A stretch of 7,545 nucleotides of DNA from Methylorubrum extorquens (lineage in GTDB: Bacteria; Pseudomonadota; Alphaproteobacteria; Rhizobiales; Beijerinckiaceae), in NCBI GenBank assembly GCA_019695455.1, contig JAEUAC010000188.1:1-7545 (forward strand), in the 5' to 3' direction. The notes beneath the pieces are model-generated. The model was not told where the DNA came from. It searched no databases and was given only the letters and a program-made list of their open reading frames with translations. Positions 5,412 through 7,545 of the stretch are shown piece after piece (the first letter of the stretch is position 1; the number at the start of each line of letters is the position of its first letter). Made by a program: the position numbers and the translations under genes.

Positions 5412-6605
5412 ATGACGTTCAACAGACGGTCGATCGTGCTCGGCGGCGCGGGGCTCACGGGCGCCGCGGCTCTGGGCTTCCCGCGTCCCTCGATCGCCCA
5501 GGCGGAGCCGCTGCGGATCGGCTGGCTCGCCGCCATGACGGGCGCGAGCTCGGCGCCTGCGGTCGGCTTCAACCGCGGCGTTGTCTTCGCGGCCGAGATG
5601 CTGAACGCCGCCGGCGGCGTGAAGGGCCGCAAGGTCGAGATCGTCACGCGGGACACGCAGGGCGACCCGACCAAGGCCGTGAACGCGGCCCAGGAGATGA
5701 TCAGCCAGGCGAAGGTCCACGCGATCTGGGGGCCGACCAATTCGGGCGAATCGCTCGCCGTCACGCCCATCATGGCGCGCGCCAAGATCGCCAACATCCA
5801 CCCCTGCGTGGTCGACACGCTGATCGACCCCGCCAAGTACCCGAACGCCTTCCGGATCTCGCCCTCGAACACGCAATGGGACGATGCGGTCCGGAACTAC
5901 TGCCTGAAGGTGCTGAAGGTGAAGAAGGTCGCCGTCATCGGCGACACGACCGGCTACGGCGTCGCGGCCGCGAAGGCCTCGGCCGCCGCGCTCGTGAAGG
6001 ACGGCGCCGAGGTCGCCTACCAGGCGAACATCGACGCGACGCAGCCCGACATGACGCCCGACCTCCTGCGGGCCCGCAACGCCGGCGCCGAGGCGGTCGT
6101 CGTCTGGTCCGTCTCGACCGGCATGGATGCCCGCCTCTTCAACACGCGCGCCCGCATGGGCTGGGACGTGCCCTTCGTCGGCCATCCCTCCATGTCGTCG
6201 GGCGAGATCGGCAGCCTCGTCGAGAAGCCGGAGAACTGGGAGAAGGTCTACGCCGTCGGCTACCGAAGCTGCAGCTACGACGACGCGGGCAAGCTGCCGG
6301 CGCGCAGCGAGGACTTCGTGAACCGCCTGAAGGGCAAGGTCGCCCTCGACGACACGCTGCTCTGGTGGGTGGCGGCCGGGTTCGACGCGATCAGCCTCGT
6401 CGCGAAGGCGGTCGAGGAGACCGGGTCCTCGTCGAGCGAGGCCATCATCAAGAACTGGAACGGCCTGACGAAGTACCCGGGCATCTTCGGCGAGTACACC
6501 TACACGCCGCAGGACCACGACGGCTATCCGGGCGGCGACGTCGTCATGTCGGCCGCCAGCACGGGTCGCAACGGCACCTTCAAGCTGGCCCCCGGCTACG
6601 CCTGA
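5412..6605 (+). CDS. Branched-chain amino acid-type (HAAT) ABC transporter substrate-binding protein
   Basis: Periplasmic binding protein of 397 residues, in the usual range for the LivJ/LivK-like family (Peripla_BP_6 type). The N-terminus NRRSIVLGGAGLTGAAALGF resembles a twin-arginine signal, with likely cleavage after A31 (SIAQA, then EPLRIG). The mature protein starts with the family's first strand RIGWLAAMTG (35-44), followed by an N-terminal lobe with AAEMLNAAGGVKGRKVEIV (60-78) and the hinge-crossing PxNAFRISPSNTQWDDAVRNY region. A second lobe begins with VKKVAVIGDTTGYG. An excellent Shine-Dalgarno (GGGAGGA) ends 7 bases before the ATG at 5412; the frame is open upstream but has neither a binding site nor a signal sequence. 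It follows the second enzyme gene by 47 bases and precedes a LivH-type permease. HAAT proteins also carry aromatic acids, hydroxy acids, amides and urea, so the ligand is more probably the enzymes' carboxylate substrate than a branched-chain amino acid. Confidence 0.95.
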   Translation: MTFNRRSIVLGGAGLTGAAALGFPRPSIAQAEPLRIGWLAAMTGASSAPAVGFNRGVVFAAEMLNAAGGVKGRKVEIVTRDTQGDPTKAVNAAQEMISQAKVHAIWGPTNSGESLAVTPIMARAKIANIHPCVVDTLIDPAKYPNAFRISPSNTQWDDAVRNYCLKVLKVKKVAVIGDTTGYGVAAAKASAAALVKDGAEVAYQANIDATQPDMTPDLLRARNAGAEAVVVWSVSTGMDARLFNTRARMGWDVPFVGHPSMSSGEIGSLVEKPENWEKVYAVGYRSCSYDDAGKLPARSEDFVNRLKGKVALDDTLLWWVAAGFDAISLVAKAVEETGSSSSEAIIKNWNGLTKYPGIFGEYTYTPQDHDGYPGGDVVMSAASTGRNGTFKLAPGYA

Positions 6606-6629
6606 GGCGCCGGCCGCGGAGCGCACGCC

Positions 6630-7490
6630 ATGCTGGCTTCCATCCTGTCGTCCGGCCTCGCCGTGGGCGCGATCTACGCGCTCATCGGCGTGACCTACAA
6701 CACGATGTACTCGACCTCCCGGGTCATGAGCTTCACGGCCGGGCAGCTCGGGATGCTGGGCGGCGTGCTGGGCTCGCTGTTCACCCTGCGGCTCGGCCTG
6801 CCGTGGGGGCTCGGCCTCCTGGCGACGCTGGCCGCCTGCGCGCTCGTCGGCGTCGTGACGGAGTTCGTGGCCGTGCGGCCGGTGCTCAAGAGCCTGGACC
6901 AGCACCTCTACGTCCTGTCGACGCTGGCCCTCGCCCTCATGATCCAGCAGGTGACGGCCATCCTGTGGAGCACGGAGCCGCAGCCCTTCCCGCGGCTCTT
7001 CGGCGGCTTCGGCGAAGGCGTCGTCGACGAGAAGTTCTGGATCCCGGTCGTCACCTGCGCGATCACGGTCGTGGGGCTCGAGCTCCTCTACCGGAGGACG
7101 CTCGTCGGCCGCGCCTTCCTGGCCGTCGCCGAGGACAACTTCGCCGCCCGGGCGCTCGGCCTTCCGGAGCGGGGGCTGCGGGTCGCGAGCTACGCGCTCG
7201 CCGGGATCATCGGCGCCCTCGCGGGCTTCTCGGGCGGCGAATTGCTGCTCGCCTTCTTCGCGAACGGCCCCTACCTCAACTTCTACGGCTTCATTCCCGT
7301 GGCGCTCGGCGGGCTCGGCAACAACCGCGGCGCCGTCGTCGGCGGCATCGCGCTCGGCCTGTTCCAGCAGGCGGCGAACTTCGCGGTCGGCGGCATCTTC
7401 GCGTCGGTGGCCGTGTTCACGCTGTTCATCGTCGTGCTGCTGGCCGCCCCCCAGGGGCTGCTGGGTTCGGCCGCAGGGAGGCGCGTATGA
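6630..7490 (+). CDS. livH: Branched-chain amino acid-type ABC transporter permease, LivH family
   Basis: Inner-membrane permease of 286 residues, normal LivH length. Hydrophobic segments run at about 5-21, 35-53, 59-83, 93-112, 137-154, 186-212, 218-245 and 255-275, consistent with the eight or so helices of the family. The cytoplasmic loop that contacts the ATPase is RAFLAVAEDNFAARALGLP (161-179), a typical EAA-like loop of this family, and the conserved glycine motif GGLGNNRGAVVGG (227-239) follows. The start at 6630 has GGAG 9 bases upstream and lies 24 bases after the binding-protein stop. The stop at 7488-7490 overlaps the next ATG (ATGA). It would pair with a LivM-type partner and LivG/LivF-type ATPases, expected just beyond the window. 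The symbol marks the family only; transport of leucine is not implied. Confidence 0.95.
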   Translation: MLASILSSGLAVGAIYALIGVTYNTMYSTSRVMSFTAGQLGMLGGVLGSLFTLRLGLPWGLGLLATLAACALVGVVTEFVAVRPVLKSLDQHLYVLSTLALALMIQQVTAILWSTEPQPFPRLFGGFGEGVVDEKFWIPVVTCAITVVGLELLYRRTLVGRAFLAVAEDNFAARALGLPERGLRVASYALAGIIGALAGFSGGELLLAFFANGPYLNFYGFIPVALGGLGNNRGAVVGGIALGLFQQAANFAVGGIFASVAVFTLFIVVLLAAPQGLLGSAAGRRV

Positions 7491-7545
7491 GCGCCGGGCC
7501 GCGCGCCGTGGCGGCGCCCGGGGCCGGGCCGGCCGACGACGACCT
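7487..7545 (+). CDS. Partial gene at right edge, expected LivM-type second permease
   Basis: ATG at 7487 overlaps the stop of the LivH-type gene as ATGA and is preceded by AGGGAGG with a 5-base spacer, an excellent ribosome binding site. The first 19 codons are visible (MSAGPRAVAAPGAGPADDD) and the frame runs open to the edge. Gene order in this transporter family makes the LivM-type permease, or a LivM-LivG fusion, the likeliest product. The visible N-terminus is Ala/Gly/Pro-rich and acidic, not hydrophobic, so it would be a cytoplasmic extension before the first helix. Identity rests on position alone. Confidence 0.7.
   Translation, partial: MSAGPRAVAAPGAGPADDD

Noticed and set aside
5226..6905. 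Very long minus-strand open frame across the binding protein and permease
   Set aside because: High-GC shadow of the plus-strand genes: it is rich in Arg, Gly, Ala, His and Asp and has no domain pattern. The same holds for other long minus-strand frames at 3125-4243 and 4048-5199.

Overview
The window is very GC-rich (roughly 70 % by eye) with GC-ending codons, ATGA start/stop overlaps and short intergenic gaps. Together with the gene families present, this points to an alphaproteobacterium, most likely a Methylobacterium/Methylorubrum-type member of the Hyphomicrobiales (Rhizobiales). That placement is an inference from composition and gene style, not a database match. No RNA gene, mobile element or CRISPR array was seen. 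The longest stretch without a gene is about 237 bases (985-1221).

Layout. (1) 1-984, minus strand: a small periplasmic cytochrome c, then a [2Fe-2S] subunit of a molybdenum hydroxylase of the isoquinoline 1-oxidoreductase type. After it, running off the left edge, come the ribosome binding site and start codon of a further gene, expected to be the molybdopterin subunit. (2) 985-1221: a divergent promoter region with a strong GC hairpin and an AT-richer inverted repeat. (3) 1222-2166, plus strand: an unrecognised membrane-anchored or secreted protein with a long Pro/Ala linker, a four-cysteine domain and a basic tail. (4) 2163-3068, minus strand: a LysR-type regulator whose stop codon shares a CTAG with the stop of the previous gene. 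(5) 3069-3160: a short divergent control region with an 18-bp near-perfect palindrome. (6) 3161-7545, plus strand: two tandem enolase-superfamily enzymes joined by an ATGA overlap, a branched-chain-type (HAAT) ABC substrate-binding protein, a LivH-type permease and, again through an ATGA overlap, the start of another gene (probably the second permease) that leaves the window.

How the parts fit. Block 6 with its divergent LysR gene looks like one inducible uptake-and-catabolism unit. A periplasmic binding protein and LivH/LivM-type permeases would import a small carboxylate, and two mandelate racemase/muconate lactonising-type enzymes would abstract its alpha-proton, dehydrating, racemising or cycloisomerising it. 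The LysR protein would sense the substrate or a product and act on the palindrome between the divergent genes. The second enolase-family enzyme can be lined up residue by residue with mandelate racemase, with one catalytic lysine replaced by arginine. The first has a more divergent active site (KxH, no Asp of the His-Asp dyad). The substrate cannot be named from sequence alone. Block 1 is a separate hydroxylase/dehydrogenase unit in which cytochrome c probably takes the electrons, as no FAD subunit is seen in the part that is visible.
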